A stretch of DNA of 64,000 bases from Limosilactobacillus ingluviei DSM 15946 (lineage in GTDB: Bacteria; Bacillota; Bacilli; Lactobacillales; Lactobacillaceae): positions 62,001 to 126,000 of the forward strand of contig NZ_AZFK01000077.1 in the NCBI RefSeq assembly GCF_001435775.1. Reading direction: 5' to 3'. A program made the translations under genes and the position numbers. Below, piece after piece: positions 39,908-48,840 of this stretch. Each line of letters begins with the position of its first letter. Position 1 is the stretch's first letter. The notes beneath the pieces were generated by a model, which searched no databases, had not been told where the DNA came from, and saw nothing but the letters and a program-made list of their open reading frames with translations.

Positions 39908-40438
39908 TTGGATCTAGACATACAGCCCGTCCGATCGGGCTTAGCTGACTACCAAGAAATCAAGCAACTTTACATGCGCGCCTTTCCGGCCTATGAGCGG
40001 GAAAAGTGGGCCTGGCTGATCTTCAAAAGCCACTTTAAGCACGCCGATTTCGAGGCCTTTTATGACCAGGGGCAATTCGTGGGCTTTGCCTACGTGATCC
40101 ACGTCAAGGGCCTGCATTACGTTTTGTACTTAGCCGTCAACGACCGCTTGCGCTCGCAAGGCTACGGCAGTCGGATCTTGACGACCTTAAAGCAACACTA
40201 CCACGGGGTGCCCTTGGCCTTAGACGTTGAAGCACCCGACCCTAAGGCGGCTAATAACCACCAGCGGCTGCGGCGGTTAGCCTTCTACCGTAAGAATGGT
40301 TTTCGCCCAACAAGCCGCAAAATGAAGGACCCGGAAGTCACCTACCAGGTCCTAACCACCACCAACCACTTTAACGGCCAAAAAGTCGACCACGTCTTTG
40401 ACTGGTTCGAATGGCCCTTTGGTTGGCTCGCAAAATAG
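39908..40438 (+). CDS. GNAT-family N-acetyltransferase
   Basis: The 176-residue acetyltransferase starts at TTG behind AAAGGGGGG. The acetyl-CoA binding segment is DRLRSQGYGSRILTTLKQ (about 79-96), after a beta strand LYLAV. The C-terminal part is Trp/Phe-rich (DWFEWPFGWLAK). No substrate motif is recognisable. It stands alone with its own terminator. Confidence 0.82.
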   Translation: MDLDIQPVRSGLADYQEIKQLYMRAFPAYEREKWAWLIFKSHFKHADFEAFYDQGQFVGFAYVIHVKGLHYVLYLAVNDRLRSQGYGSRILTTLKQHYHGVPLALDVEAPDPKAANNHQRLRRLAFYRKNGFRPTSRKMKDPEVTYQVLTTTNHFNGQKVDHVFDWFEWPFGWLAK

Positions 40439-40447
40439 TTTGACTTA

Positions 40448-40486
40448 TTCGGTCCGCACAGATCTGAGATCCGTGCGGACCGATTT
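40448..40486 (+). terminator. Terminator of the GNAT gene
   Basis: TCGGTCCGCAC-GATC pairs with GATC-GTGCGGACCGA, followed by TTTAG. Confidence 0.75.
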
Positions 40487-40497
40487 AGCTTTACACC

Positions 40498-40541
40498 AAA
40501 AAAGTGGGCTGCCCCAACTTAGGAGGCACCCCACTTTTTAA
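40498..40541 (-). terminator. Terminator of the LTA synthase gene
   Basis: On the minus strand AAAAAGTGGG-TGCC pairs with GGCA-CCCACTTTTTT around CTAAGTT. Confidence 0.75.
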
Positions 40542-42635
40542 TTATTTGGGAAACTTCAGCGTCGTATCATCCTTGAGTTCCGGCGCGTCCGTCGTGTAAT
40601 CATCAAAGGTCGACTTATCGTCATTTTCCGTCTTCAAGCTGGTCTTCTTGTCCTTTTGCGCCTGCTTGAGCTTCTTTAAGCTCTTCTTGAGGTTGTAAGT
40701 GTAGTCCTTCTTATTGACGTCCTTAAAGCCTGGCAAGTGGTAGAAGCGCAGCAAGTCGCCGTTGATTACCTTGTCTGACAGCCCGAGGTCGGTCGTGACG
40801 TACTTTTGAATGGCGTCAAACTTGGCTTGTTGGGCCTTGGTTGGGTTGGCAATTGGCTTGCCATTCTTGGTGTAGAAGTACTTCCCATCGTACTTGGTGT
40901 ACTTTGGCGTGACCCAATCCCCATTTCTAAACGGCACGATTTGGTTGCGGTCAGCCGACAGGAGGTCTTGCCCAAACTGAAGGTACTTATTCGAGGAAAT
41001 CCCCAACAGGTCTTCTAAGGTCGGCAAGACGTCGATTTCACCCCCGTAGGTGTGATTGATCCCGCCTTGCAAGCCCTCGGCATTGATCATAAACGGCACT
41101 TTTTGCCACATCGCCAGGTCGTAGCTGGTAACGTTCTTCTTACCCAAGACCTTGGCAATCGCTGGTTTGTGGTTGTTCGAGATCCCGTAGTGGTCCCCAT
41201 ACAAGACCAAGACCGTATTCTTGCGCAAGCCCGTCTTGTCCAAGTAATCCAAGAGTTCCTTGACCGATTGATCCAGGTAGTGGGCGGTTTGGACGTACGG
41301 ATCCACCGTGTTGTCCCCCGTCTTTAAGGCCGGAAAATCGGTGTTTTTCTTGTCGATAATGTACGGATAGTGGTTCGTAACCGTAATCAGCTTGGCATAG
41401 AATGGTTGCGGCAGTTGTTCCAAGTAGTAGGACGTGTCCTTTAAGAACAGCTTATCCTTCATCCCGTAACCCAGCACGTCGTCTTTAACCTGCGGGTAGT
41501 ATTCCTTGCTGAAGAAGTACTGGTAACCAAAGGACTTATAGGCATTATCCCGGTTCCAAAAACTTGGCACGTCGCCGTGGAAGGACGCCGAGGAGTAGCC
41601 CAGCTTTTGGTCTAAGATCGCCGGGGCGGCTTGGAACGTATTGGTCGTCCCGTTGGTACTCATCGCCGAGCCTTCCGGCAACCCAAAGAGCGAGGCTTCC
41701 AGCATCAATTCGGCATCGGAAGTCTTCCCCTGCCCAACTTGGTTGAAAAAGTTGTCAAAGGCCAGGGTATTGCTGGAATGGTAGAGCGAATTGATCGTTG
41801 GCGTGACTTCTTTGCCATCGACCTTGTAATCAATCAGCCACTGCTGGAAACTTTCCAGGTGCAAGACAATGATGTTTTTGCCCTTCAAAGTCCCATAGTA
41901 AGTAGCATTGGGCCCCGCATAGTGCTGCTTTAAGAAGCGTTGGACCGGCGCGAGATCCTTTTTATTGGCCTCAGCCTTAATCGCGCTGTTGTGGGTCGTC
42001 TTGACCCCATCGTAGACGGTGTAAAATTCCAACCCGAGGTACTTGACAATGTAGTTGTTGTCAAAGGTCCGGGTCAGCAATTGACTCCGGTCCGAATAGG
42101 CCATTCCGAGGTTGGCCCCAAACAGCAACAACCCAATTGCGGTAATCGTGGCAGCATAGCGCCGTTTGAAATAGCGCATGTCCACGCGGATCCAGTGGGC
42201 CAACAACACAATGATAATCAAAATCACGTCGGCGTAGACCATAAAGTCGGACGGGTGAATGATCTGCGCTAAACTCTTGCCGAGGTTATCTGATGAGCTC
42301 CCCGACCCCTTAATCACGTTAAAGGTAATAAAATCGGAAAATTCCCGGTAATACAAGATGTTGGCAAAGAGCCACGTCGACAAGAGGGCGTTGATAATGC
42401 TCATCAGCCAGTAGGACAGGCGCCCCCGGAAGTACAGGGCGATCCCCAGCAAAATGATGGCGCTTGGCAGGGTATTAAAGGCGAGCAAGAATTGTTGGAC
42501 GCTCGTCGTGGCCCCTAAGTTAAACTTGGTTTCGTACGCCCAGAGGCTCTTGATCGCAAACAAGAGCACACTCAAAGCAAAGAAGCCCAGCTTGGTATTA
42601 AGGCCAGCCCTGACTTTTTGCAACGCTGTTTTCAT
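40542..42635 (-). CDS. ltaS: Lipoteichoic acid synthase (LtaS family)
   Basis: The 697-residue membrane enzyme polymerises glycerol-phosphate from phosphatidylglycerol onto the lipoteichoic acid glycolipid anchor. It has five N-terminal hydrophobic helices (about 15-205) and an extracellular sulfatase-fold domain. The catalytic Thr is in QVGQGKTSDAE (about 300), HGD lies in SFHGDVPSFWNRD, and the metal ligands are in LYGDHYGISNNH. A charged tail (about 640-697) rich in Lys/Asp follows. GGAGG precedes the ATG. Confidence 0.9.
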   Translation of the reverse strand: MKTALQKVRAGLNTKLGFFALSVLLFAIKSLWAYETKFNLGATTSVQQFLLAFNTLPSAIILLGIALYFRGRLSYWLMSIINALLSTWLFANILYYREFSDFITFNVIKGSGSSSDNLGKSLAQIIHPSDFMVYADVILIIIVLLAHWIRVDMRYFKRRYAATITAIGLLLFGANLGMAYSDRSQLLTRTFDNNYIVKYLGLEFYTVYDGVKTTHNSAIKAEANKKDLAPVQRFLKQHYAGPNATYYGTLKGKNIIVLHLESFQQWLIDYKVDGKEVTPTINSLYHSSNTLAFDNFFNQVGQGKTSDAELMLEASLFGLPEGSAMSTNGTTNTFQAAPAILDQKLGYSSASFHGDVPSFWNRDNAYKSFGYQYFFSKEYYPQVKDDVLGYGMKDKLFLKDTSYYLEQLPQPFYAKLITVTNHYPYIIDKKNTDFPALKTGDNTVDPYVQTAHYLDQSVKELLDYLDKTGLRKNTVLVLYGDHYGISNNHKPAIAKVLGKKNVTSYDLAMWQKVPFMINAEGLQGGINHTYGGEIDVLPTLEDLLGISSNKYLQFGQDLLSADRNQIVPFRNGDWVTPKYTKYDGKYFYTKNGKPIANPTKAQQAKFDAIQKYVTTDLGLSDKVINGDLLRFYHLPGFKDVNKKDYTYNLKKSLKKLKQAQKDKKTSLKTENDDKSTFDDYTTDAPELKDDTTLKFPK

Positions 42636-42746
42636 TAATTTTTTCCTCCATCAAATTAATCAACACTCACCATCATACAATAATGCACCGCGTCTGTAAC
42701 GGTTTGGGCGGTGATTTTAGGAAATTGTAATTTGTCAGGCCCTTTT

Positions 42747-45050
42747 TTAATCAACCGGGTGAATTTCATAAAGCTCCGGTGCCACCCGGTCAAGCAAAGC
42801 GGTCGGTTGGCCCACCGCCACCAGGGTCAAAGTGTGCATCGCCCGCGAACAAATCGTGTACAGCAATTGCCGTTCGTCATCGCCGGCGTACTTAGCTGCG
42901 TTGGCGTCCCAGACGATCACGGCGTCAAATTCCAGCCCCTTGGCCAGGTACGATGGCACCACCAAGGCCCCGTCCACCAAGCGTTGGTTTTCGGTCCGCA
43001 CCAGGGTCGCCTTGACCCCAGCGGCTTTAAGCGCCGTCGTAATTGCTTCACTGTCCGCCAAACTCTTGCCGATGATCGCAACCTTTTCCCCCGCCGCTTG
43101 GGCCTGAGCCAGGGCCGTTTGGACCGCTTGCACCCCGCGGGCGGCGTCGGTAGTAACGACGACTTGGGGTTTGGGCCCCTGGCGATCGAAGGCTTCGATC
43201 TTTTCCCCGTCGAGCAGGATTTGGGCGGTGAAATCAGTAATCTGGGCCGTTGACCGGTAAGACTTGGTCAGCTGAACGACCTGGGTTTTATCCGGTTCAA
43301 ACATCGTACTGAGCTGTTTGAGCAAGCTGCGCGAATTTTCGTGGGTGAAAATTGCCTGGTTCAAATCGCCCAGCAGGGTGAACTTGGCCCGCGGAAAGCA
43401 GAACTTCAGGTAGGCCAGCTGGTAGGCATCGTAGTCTTGGACCTCATCAACAAAGACAAAGCGCATTTCCGAATCGCCACGCTTACCGGTCAGCAGGTCG
43501 TACAAGTACAGGTAAATCGACACGCCGGCCGCACTGATCTTGCCCGCCTTAAAGGCCGCCAATTGCCGTTCAACGTAAGTCTGCCACTGCGCTGGCGTCA
43601 AGTGCCATTTGCTTAGGTCGACCAGGTGGGGCACTACCCGTAGGAGATGAATATATTGGGCGTTGATGTTCAACCAGCGGTGGTGGTCAATCGCCCGCTT
43701 GAGCGGGGCCATTTCCTTACGCAGGATCTGCTTGGCAAAGAATTGGTACTCGGCTTCATCGCTGGCAAATTCGCGCGGCCGGTTCTTCAAAAGGGTGTCC
43801 ATTTCTTCCTTGCTCAGGCTTTGGACCCGCTCTTCGACCCACTTGGCGTGCATTTCATTACCCAAGCGGCTGTTGAGCATCCGGATCAACCGCTCCGTGG
43901 TCCCGTCGAGGCGGTTGCTCAAACGGTAGGTCGAGGAAAAGCCGTAATAAATTTCCTTGAGCTTGTCCTTGGAAGCAAACAGGCGGTCACCAAATTTAAG
44001 CGGCCGGAACTTCAGGTGCCCATCGGTGCCGAGCCGTTTGGCGTAGCGGCCGGTCGCCTTAAAGAAGGCTAGACTGGTCAACAACTGGTTGGCCCGGGCC
44101 TCGATCACGTCGCTTTCTTGTTCAAAGCGTTCGCGCAGGTCCGCCACTTGCAAGCGCGGCACCCGCCGGTTGAGGTACTGGAAGTAGGTCATCTGCACCA
44201 TGTTGTGTTCCCCCAACTCGGGAAGGACCTGGTCGATGTAGTCGTTAAAGAGCTGGTTAGGCGAGAACATGATCACCTGAGCGGCGGTTAAATTGCCCCG
44301 GTAACGGTACAAGAGCCAGGCCACCCGCTGCAAGACCGCCGCCGTTTTCCCACTGCCGGCCGCCCCCTGCACAAAGAGCAAGTCGGCACTGGTATTGCGA
44401 ATAATCCGGTTTTGCGCCTTTTGGATCGTCGCCACGATGCTCTTCATCTTGGTGCTGGAGTGGTTGCTCAAGGCGGCTAACAGCATTTGGTCGGTCACGG
44501 TGGCCTGGGTGTCGTAGAGGGTGACGATCACGCCGTCTGCAATTTGGAACTGGCGCTTTAAGGTCACGTTGACGCTTTGCTCCCCATCTGGAGTCTGATA
44601 GCTGACCGGACCGAGCTCGCCTTCGTAGTAGATCGACGAAATCGGCGCCCGCCAGTCGTAAATCAAAAAGTGGTCCGGTGTATCGGTAAAGGAAGCCAGG
44701 CCAATATAAATCGTCTCCGCTGCCTGGCCCGGCCGCTCTTCGAAGTCGATCCGGGCAAAGTAGGGTTTGGCTTCCAAGCGTTGCAAGGTCGCCAAGTGGT
44801 CCGCCGCGTGCTGCCAGGAATTTTCCCGTTCGTTCAGCATTTGTTGCTGGGCCCGCACGGACAGGGCGGTGTCCATCATCCCTGAGTAGGTCGTCGTATT
44901 CATCCGGATGTCGTTGAATTGGGCGTCGATGCTCTTAATGTCACGTTTGGCCGTTTGGATCTTCTTTTCGGCCGCTTGCTTGGCGACCTGCAGTTGCTCC
45001 ATCACGTGGTCCAAGTATTGTTGTTCGGCTTGTTTCACTGGCTCTGCCAC
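42747..45050 (-). CDS. helD: HelD-like RNA polymerase recycling ATPase, copy 2
   Basis: The 767-residue paralogue of the gene at 1705-3990 has the same order. An N-terminal coiled-coil arm (about 5-60) is followed by a Walker A GAAGSGKTAAVLQRV near 232, a FVFVDEVQDYDAYQL Walker B near 530, and the C-terminal SYLAKGLEFDAVIVWD motif. Both copies carry all ATPase motifs, so neither is obviously decayed. It is divergent from the DedA gene. HelD proteins in Bacillus strip stalled polymerase from DNA. Two copies suggest division of labour or condition-specific use. Confidence 0.85.
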   Translation of the reverse strand: MAEPVKQAEQQYLDHVMEQLQVAKQAAEKKIQTAKRDIKSIDAQFNDIRMNTTTYSGMMDTALSVRAQQQMLNERENSWQHAADHLATLQRLEAKPYFARIDFEERPGQAAETIYIGLASFTDTPDHFLIYDWRAPISSIYYEGELGPVSYQTPDGEQSVNVTLKRQFQIADGVIVTLYDTQATVTDQMLLAALSNHSSTKMKSIVATIQKAQNRIIRNTSADLLFVQGAAGSGKTAAVLQRVAWLLYRYRGNLTAAQVIMFSPNQLFNDYIDQVLPELGEHNMVQMTYFQYLNRRVPRLQVADLRERFEQESDVIEARANQLLTSLAFFKATGRYAKRLGTDGHLKFRPLKFGDRLFASKDKLKEIYYGFSSTYRLSNRLDGTTERLIRMLNSRLGNEMHAKWVEERVQSLSKEEMDTLLKNRPREFASDEAEYQFFAKQILRKEMAPLKRAIDHHRWLNINAQYIHLLRVVPHLVDLSKWHLTPAQWQTYVERQLAAFKAGKISAAGVSIYLYLYDLLTGKRGDSEMRFVFVDEVQDYDAYQLAYLKFCFPRAKFTLLGDLNQAIFTHENSRSLLKQLSTMFEPDKTQVVQLTKSYRSTAQITDFTAQILLDGEKIEAFDRQGPKPQVVVTTDAARGVQAVQTALAQAQAAGEKVAIIGKSLADSEAITTALKAAGVKATLVRTENQRLVDGALVVPSYLAKGLEFDAVIVWDANAAKYAGDDERQLLYTICSRAMHTLTLVAVGQPTALLDRVAPELYEIHPVD

Positions 45051-45277
45051 CGTAAATCCCCCTTTAAAAAGCTGGCTGCCGCACGGGCACCTTCAAAGTC
45101 AATCTAATTATTATAGCATCTTTCCCCCACCAGACTCGACTCAGACGATTACTGGCTGAAAGCCATTTCTTCTAAGAATTTCCTAAGCCGGGTGAAAAAC
45201 TTTTCCATCCGGCCGCAAACCCAGTAGAATGAATGTAAGGTCAAAGATGGTTAAACGACAGCAAAGGGGGCCCGGGG

Positions 45278-45925
45278 ATGGCACAATTTTTTTACATACT
45301 GACACACTTGCAAGAAGTGATCATCCCCTTGTTCAACTGGTTTGGCAATTGGTCATACTTACTGTTGTTTTTGGTGACCTTCATGGAAACCGGTTTGATC
45401 ATCTTCCCCTGGCTGCCGGGGGAATCATTGATCTTTGTCGCCGCTTCCCTGGCTGCGTTAAGTCCCACCATTAAAATCAGCATTTTAGTCCCCGGCTTTT
45501 TTATCGCCGCCCTGCTCGGGGATTTGACCAACTACACCATCGGCACCAAACTGATTCGCCTGCCTGGGTTGCAAAAGCGGGTCGGCGGACCACGTTTGGC
45601 GCAAACGGAGGCCTTTTTTAAACGCTACGGGCTGTTGGCGGTGATCTTCGGCCGCTTTGTCCCGGTCATCCGCAATTTTGTCCCGATGATCGCCGGCAGC
45701 GCGAAATTTCCACTGCGCAAATTCATGATCGGCAACCTGATTGGCGTTACCCTCTGGGTGGCCTTAGCGGCCGGTTTAGGCTATTTCTTTGGTTCAATTC
45801 CGCTGGTCAAGGAGCACTTCTCCTTGGTCGTGATCGGCATCGTCCTGCTGTCGACCTTGCCGGCCGGGATTATCTACTCCTTGCGGGCGATCCGCCGGCA
45901 CATCATCAAAAAGCGCCAGTTCTGA
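45278..45925 (+). CDS. DedA-family membrane protein
   Basis: A 215-residue DedA/VTT-domain protein with hydrophobic segments near 27-75, 140-165 and 178-200. The hallmarks are FMETGLIIFPWLPGESLIFVAA, GDLTNYTIGT and FGRFVPVIRNFVPMIAGSAKF. Members act in lipid-carrier recycling (undecaprenyl phosphate or phosphatidylethanolamine flipping) and proton-gradient homeostasis. GGGGCCCGGGG lies in front of the ATG; the AAAGGGGG at 45264 is the likely binding site. Confidence 0.88.
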   Translation: MAQFFYILTHLQEVIIPLFNWFGNWSYLLLFLVTFMETGLIIFPWLPGESLIFVAASLAALSPTIKISILVPGFFIAALLGDLTNYTIGTKLIRLPGLQKRVGGPRLAQTEAFFKRYGLLAVIFGRFVPVIRNFVPMIAGSAKFPLRKFMIGNLIGVTLWVALAAGLGYFFGSIPLVKEHFSLVVIGIVLLSTLPAGIIYSLRAIRRHIIKKRQF

Positions 45926-46000
45926 CCGTCAACGCCCCATTTATTCGCTTAATATGGTAAACTTAATTTCAAACATCAGGGATAAATGGAGGAATTTAAC

Positions 46001-46657
46001 ATGGCAGTGAACGTTTACTTGGTCCGCCACGGACAAACTTTTTTGAACAAGTACCACCGAATGCAAGGGTGGTCGGATACCCCGCTGACGGAAAAAGGGA
46101 AACAAGACGCCGCCCGGGCGGGACAAGCCTTGGCGCAAGTAGATTTCGACTACGCCTTTGCCTCTGATTTAAAGCGGACGATGGATACCGCCCGGATCCT
46201 CTTGGCCAACCACCCGACCAAGATTAAGGAACCCACGCCAGCCCCGGCCTTTCGGGAAGAATTCTTCGGCTACTTTGAAGGCTTGAGCAGCCTGTCGACG
46301 GCCGTTTTCGTCAGCGGCAACGACAACTTGAGTTCCTTTGAAGAATTAATTGATACTTACGGTGCCGAAGCAACCCGGGATAAGATCGCCGCCGCCGACA
46401 CCTCCCACGATGCCGAAGACGACGCCACCTTCTGGGCCCGGCTGACCCCAGGCCTGGACCAATTGCGGGCCCTGCCTGACAACAGTAATGTCTTAGTCGT
46501 CTCCCACGGGATGACGATTCGCTCGATCGGCAGCAAGTACGGTTTAAAGGGCGTCCACACTGCCCAACCCCAAAACGGCTCGATCACGAAATTAAGCTTA
46601 ACGCCAACGGACACCACGATTGATTTTTACAGCCAATTAACACTGCCCGAAGAGTAA
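46001..46657 (+). CDS. Histidine phosphatase family protein, copy 2
   Basis: The 218-residue protein begins MAVNVYLVRHGQTFLNKYHRMQG, an intact RHG phospho-acceptor, with SDLKRTMDTARI near 55 and VVSHGMTIRSIG near 165 as the second His. The longer frame from 45986 contains the ribosome binding site GGAGG itself, so ATG 46001 is the start. It lies 18 bases upstream of hflX and is probably co-transcribed with it. The substrate is unknown. Confidence 0.85.
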   Translation: MAVNVYLVRHGQTFLNKYHRMQGWSDTPLTEKGKQDAARAGQALAQVDFDYAFASDLKRTMDTARILLANHPTKIKEPTPAPAFREEFFGYFEGLSSLSTAVFVSGNDNLSSFEELIDTYGAEATRDKIAAADTSHDAEDDATFWARLTPGLDQLRALPDNSNVLVVSHGMTIRSIGSKYGLKGVHTAQPQNGSITKLSLTPTDTTIDFYSQLTLPEE

Positions 46658-46675
46658 GGGGGAACATCAAACTAT

Positions 46676-47959
46676 ATGGATACCACCATATCGCGGCCCG
46701 AACGGGTCATTATCATTGGGTTGGATAACGACCAGCCCGACTATCAGTATTCGATGACGGAATTAACCGAGCTGGCGGAAGCCAACCAGATGGAAGTCGT
46801 CGACCGGCTCGATCAAGCCCTCGACCGGCCAAATGCGGCGACCTACTTTGGCTCCGGGAAAGTTGAAGAATTGGCCCAACTGGTGGCGGCCTTGGAAGTT
46901 CCCACCGTGATTGCCAATGACGAACTCTCCCCCAGCCAGCTGCAGAACCTGACCAAGGCGACCGGGGTGCGGGTGATCGACCGGACGGCGCTGATTTTAG
47001 AAATCTTTGCCAAGCGCGCCCAATCCAAGGAAGCCAAGATTCAAGTGCAAATCGCCCAACTCCAGTACCGCCTGCCCCGGTTGCAGACCGCCAGTGATCA
47101 ACGGCTCGACCAACAGACCGGGTCCGGTGGGGGCGGCGGCTTTACCAACCGGGGGGCCGGGGAAACCAAGCTCGAAATGAACCACCGGGTGATCGCCAAG
47201 CAGATCAGCCACCTGCGCGCCGAGCTCAAGGAAATTGAAAAGTCCGAACAGACCAAGCGCGCCCAACGCGACAAGGCCGCGATCCCAACCGCAGCGTTGG
47301 TCGGTTACACCAACGCCGGTAAGTCAACAATCATGAACCACCTGGTCGAGCGCTATGGGGTAGACGCTGACAAGCAAGTCTTTGAAAAGGACATGCTCTT
47401 TGCCACCCTGGACACCAGCGTACGGCAATTGACTTTGCCCGACCAAAAGCGCTTCTTGTTAAGCGACACGGTCGGTTTTGTCTCCAAGCTTCCCCACCAC
47501 CTGGTCCAAGCCTTTAAGTCGACCTTGACAGAAGCAGCCCAGGCGGATTTACTGATCCAGGTGATCGATTACTCCGATCCGCACTATGAGCAAATGATCA
47601 AGACGACGGAAACCACCCTCCAGCAAATTGGGGTGGAAAATATCCCGATGATCTACGTCTTTAACAAGGCCGACCGGACCGAAATCGAATTTCCAACGAT
47701 GGAAGGTGACGACCGCTTGATCATCTCAGCCAAGGACGGTGCCTCGCTGGACCTCTTGGTGGAAGCCATCAAGCACCACCTCTTTTCGGATTACGAAACC
47801 GTCGACCTCTTGATCCCGTTTGCTGACGGGCAAGTCGTCTCCTACTTAAACGAACACGCCACGATCCTCAATACGGAATACGTCAGTGAAGGGACCAAAT
47901 TACAGGTCGAACTGGCGCCCAAGGATCTGCCGCGGGTGGAAAAATACCGTGTAATGTAA
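46676..47959 (+). CDS. hflX: GTPase HflX (ribosome rescue/splitting factor)
   Basis: The 427-residue ribosome-associated GTPase has an N-terminal HflX domain (about 10-100), the glycine-rich linker GSGGGGGFTNRGAGETKLE (about 148-166), the coiled coil, and a G domain. The G domain carries G1 GYTNAGKST (about 209-217), G3 DTVGFVSKLPHHLVQAFKSTL and G4 NKAD. It splits stalled or heat-damaged 70S ribosomes. Its last 28 codons and the downstream hairpin are duplicated 1997 bases away at 49870-49956. Confidence 0.93.
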   Translation: MDTTISRPERVIIIGLDNDQPDYQYSMTELTELAEANQMEVVDRLDQALDRPNAATYFGSGKVEELAQLVAALEVPTVIANDELSPSQLQNLTKATGVRVIDRTALILEIFAKRAQSKEAKIQVQIAQLQYRLPRLQTASDQRLDQQTGSGGGGGFTNRGAGETKLEMNHRVIAKQISHLRAELKEIEKSEQTKRAQRDKAAIPTAALVGYTNAGKSTIMNHLVERYGVDADKQVFEKDMLFATLDTSVRQLTLPDQKRFLLSDTVGFVSKLPHHLVQAFKSTLTEAAQADLLIQVIDYSDPHYEQMIKTTETTLQQIGVENIPMIYVFNKADRTEIEFPTMEGDDRLIISAKDGASLDLLVEAIKHHLFSDYETVDLLIPFADGQVVSYLNEHATILNTEYVSEGTKLQVELAPKDLPRVEKYRVM

Positions 47960-48103
47960 ACAACCAGCCCCCTGACTTAACGGAAGCGAGCATAAAGCTC
48001 CCGCCAAAGCCAGGGGGCTGTCTTGATTTAATGTTTAAAACGCTGATTGGTTAAGGCAAATAAAAGCAGTAAGCCGAGCAACCAAGCCCCGAGGGACAGC
48101 GTC
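47873..48103. repeat. Direct repeat, left copy (hflX 3' end, hairpin, permease 3' end)
   Basis: The segment repeats at 49870-50077 with offset 1997 and only scattered differences up to about 48058. Beyond that the match resumes after a deletion of about 23 bases in the right copy. The repeat includes the end of hflX (+), the terminator and the end of the ABC permease (-). Confidence 0.85.
47966..48022. terminator. Branched hairpin between hflX and the ABC permease
   Basis: AGCCCCCTG (47966-47974) pairs with CAGGGGGCT (48011-48019), with an internal GCGAGC/GCTC hairpin. The U tail is poor (TGTCTTGATTT). The right-hand copy at 49963-50016 keeps the outer stem and has an improved inner stem. 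Confidence 0.55.
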
Positions 48104-48840
48104 ACCAAATTGTAATTGCTGGTGATTCCTAAATTATGCTGAACCGTTTGCGGCAAGTTTACGGCCAGATCCTTGGTCACAATGTGGCGGGTAAGCGCCG
48201 CCACCCGAAAGCCTGGCCAGTAATTCAGCAACTTTTGAATTAGCTGTGGCAAAGTCCCGTAGGTAATGTAGGTCCCGGAAAAAAAGCCGGCCAACGTCCC
48301 TACAATTGCCGAAAGGGAAGAATAGGCCACCGCCGTTTTGATGAGTTTAATCAATAAGCCGTATAAAAAGCTGGCAATCACGACTAAGCTGAAATTAAAC
48401 AATAGGGTTGCCAAGAAGGCCACCCCAAACGGGTTATACTGATACTTGAGGCTCAAATAGCCAAAGCAAATTACTGCAAAGACGCCCGTCCCGAGGGCCC
48501 CTTCAATCATGGCCGTCAACAAATACAGATAATTAATCGCGCTACTTTTGAGCTGCCCATTCACCAAATAATCCGCCAACCGCCCCGTCTGCTCATCTGA
48601 AATCAGCTGTCCGTACGCATTTAAGGGCGTGGTGACCGCCACAATTGAGATCAATCCCGCCATCATCCAGGTATCAATGAAGCGGTCAAAATGGGGGACC
48701 CCATTGGCCATAGCAATTAAATTATTGCGCAAAAATAGGATGTAAATAACTAAACTGATGAACATCCCTAAGAAGGAAAAAAACACACCCGCGCGATCCT
48801 TAGTGTACAAAAGAAAATTCCGCTGCAAAAATTTCCCCAT
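48028..48840 (-). CDS. ABC-2 type transporter permease
   Basis: The 270-residue membrane protein has six hydrophobic segments (about 17-38, 55-76, 100-125, 136-162, 170-192, 240-260) typical of ABC-2 exporters. It starts on the stop of the ATPase gene (1-base overlap). The pair is AT-richer than its surroundings and is framed by a direct repeat, so acquisition or duplication is likely. Exported substrate is unknown. Small ABC-2 pairs often give drug or peptide resistance. Confidence 0.8.
   Translation of the reverse strand: MGKFLQRNFLLYTKDRAGVFFSFLGMFISLVIYILFLRNNLIAMANGVPHFDRFIDTWMMAGLISIVAVTTPLNAYGQLISDEQTGRLADYLVNGQLKSSAINYLYLLTAMIEGALGTGVFAVICFGYLSLKYQYNPFGVAFLATLLFNFSLVVIASFLYGLLIKLIKTAVAYSSLSAIVGTLAGFFSGTYITYGTLPQLIQKLLNYWPGFRVAALTRHIVTKDLAVNLPQTVQHNLGITSNYNLVTLSLGAWLLGLLLLFALTNQRFKH

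Noticed and set aside
40084-40100. parS-like CACGTG words elsewhere (for example near 1702, 23462, 26980, 36514)
   Set aside because: Outside the central CACGTG they match the ParB consensus at 10 or fewer of 16 positions.
42711-43253. 180-codon + strand frame
   Set aside because: Shadow of HelD copy 2. The sense protein has full family motifs and the antisense frame has none.
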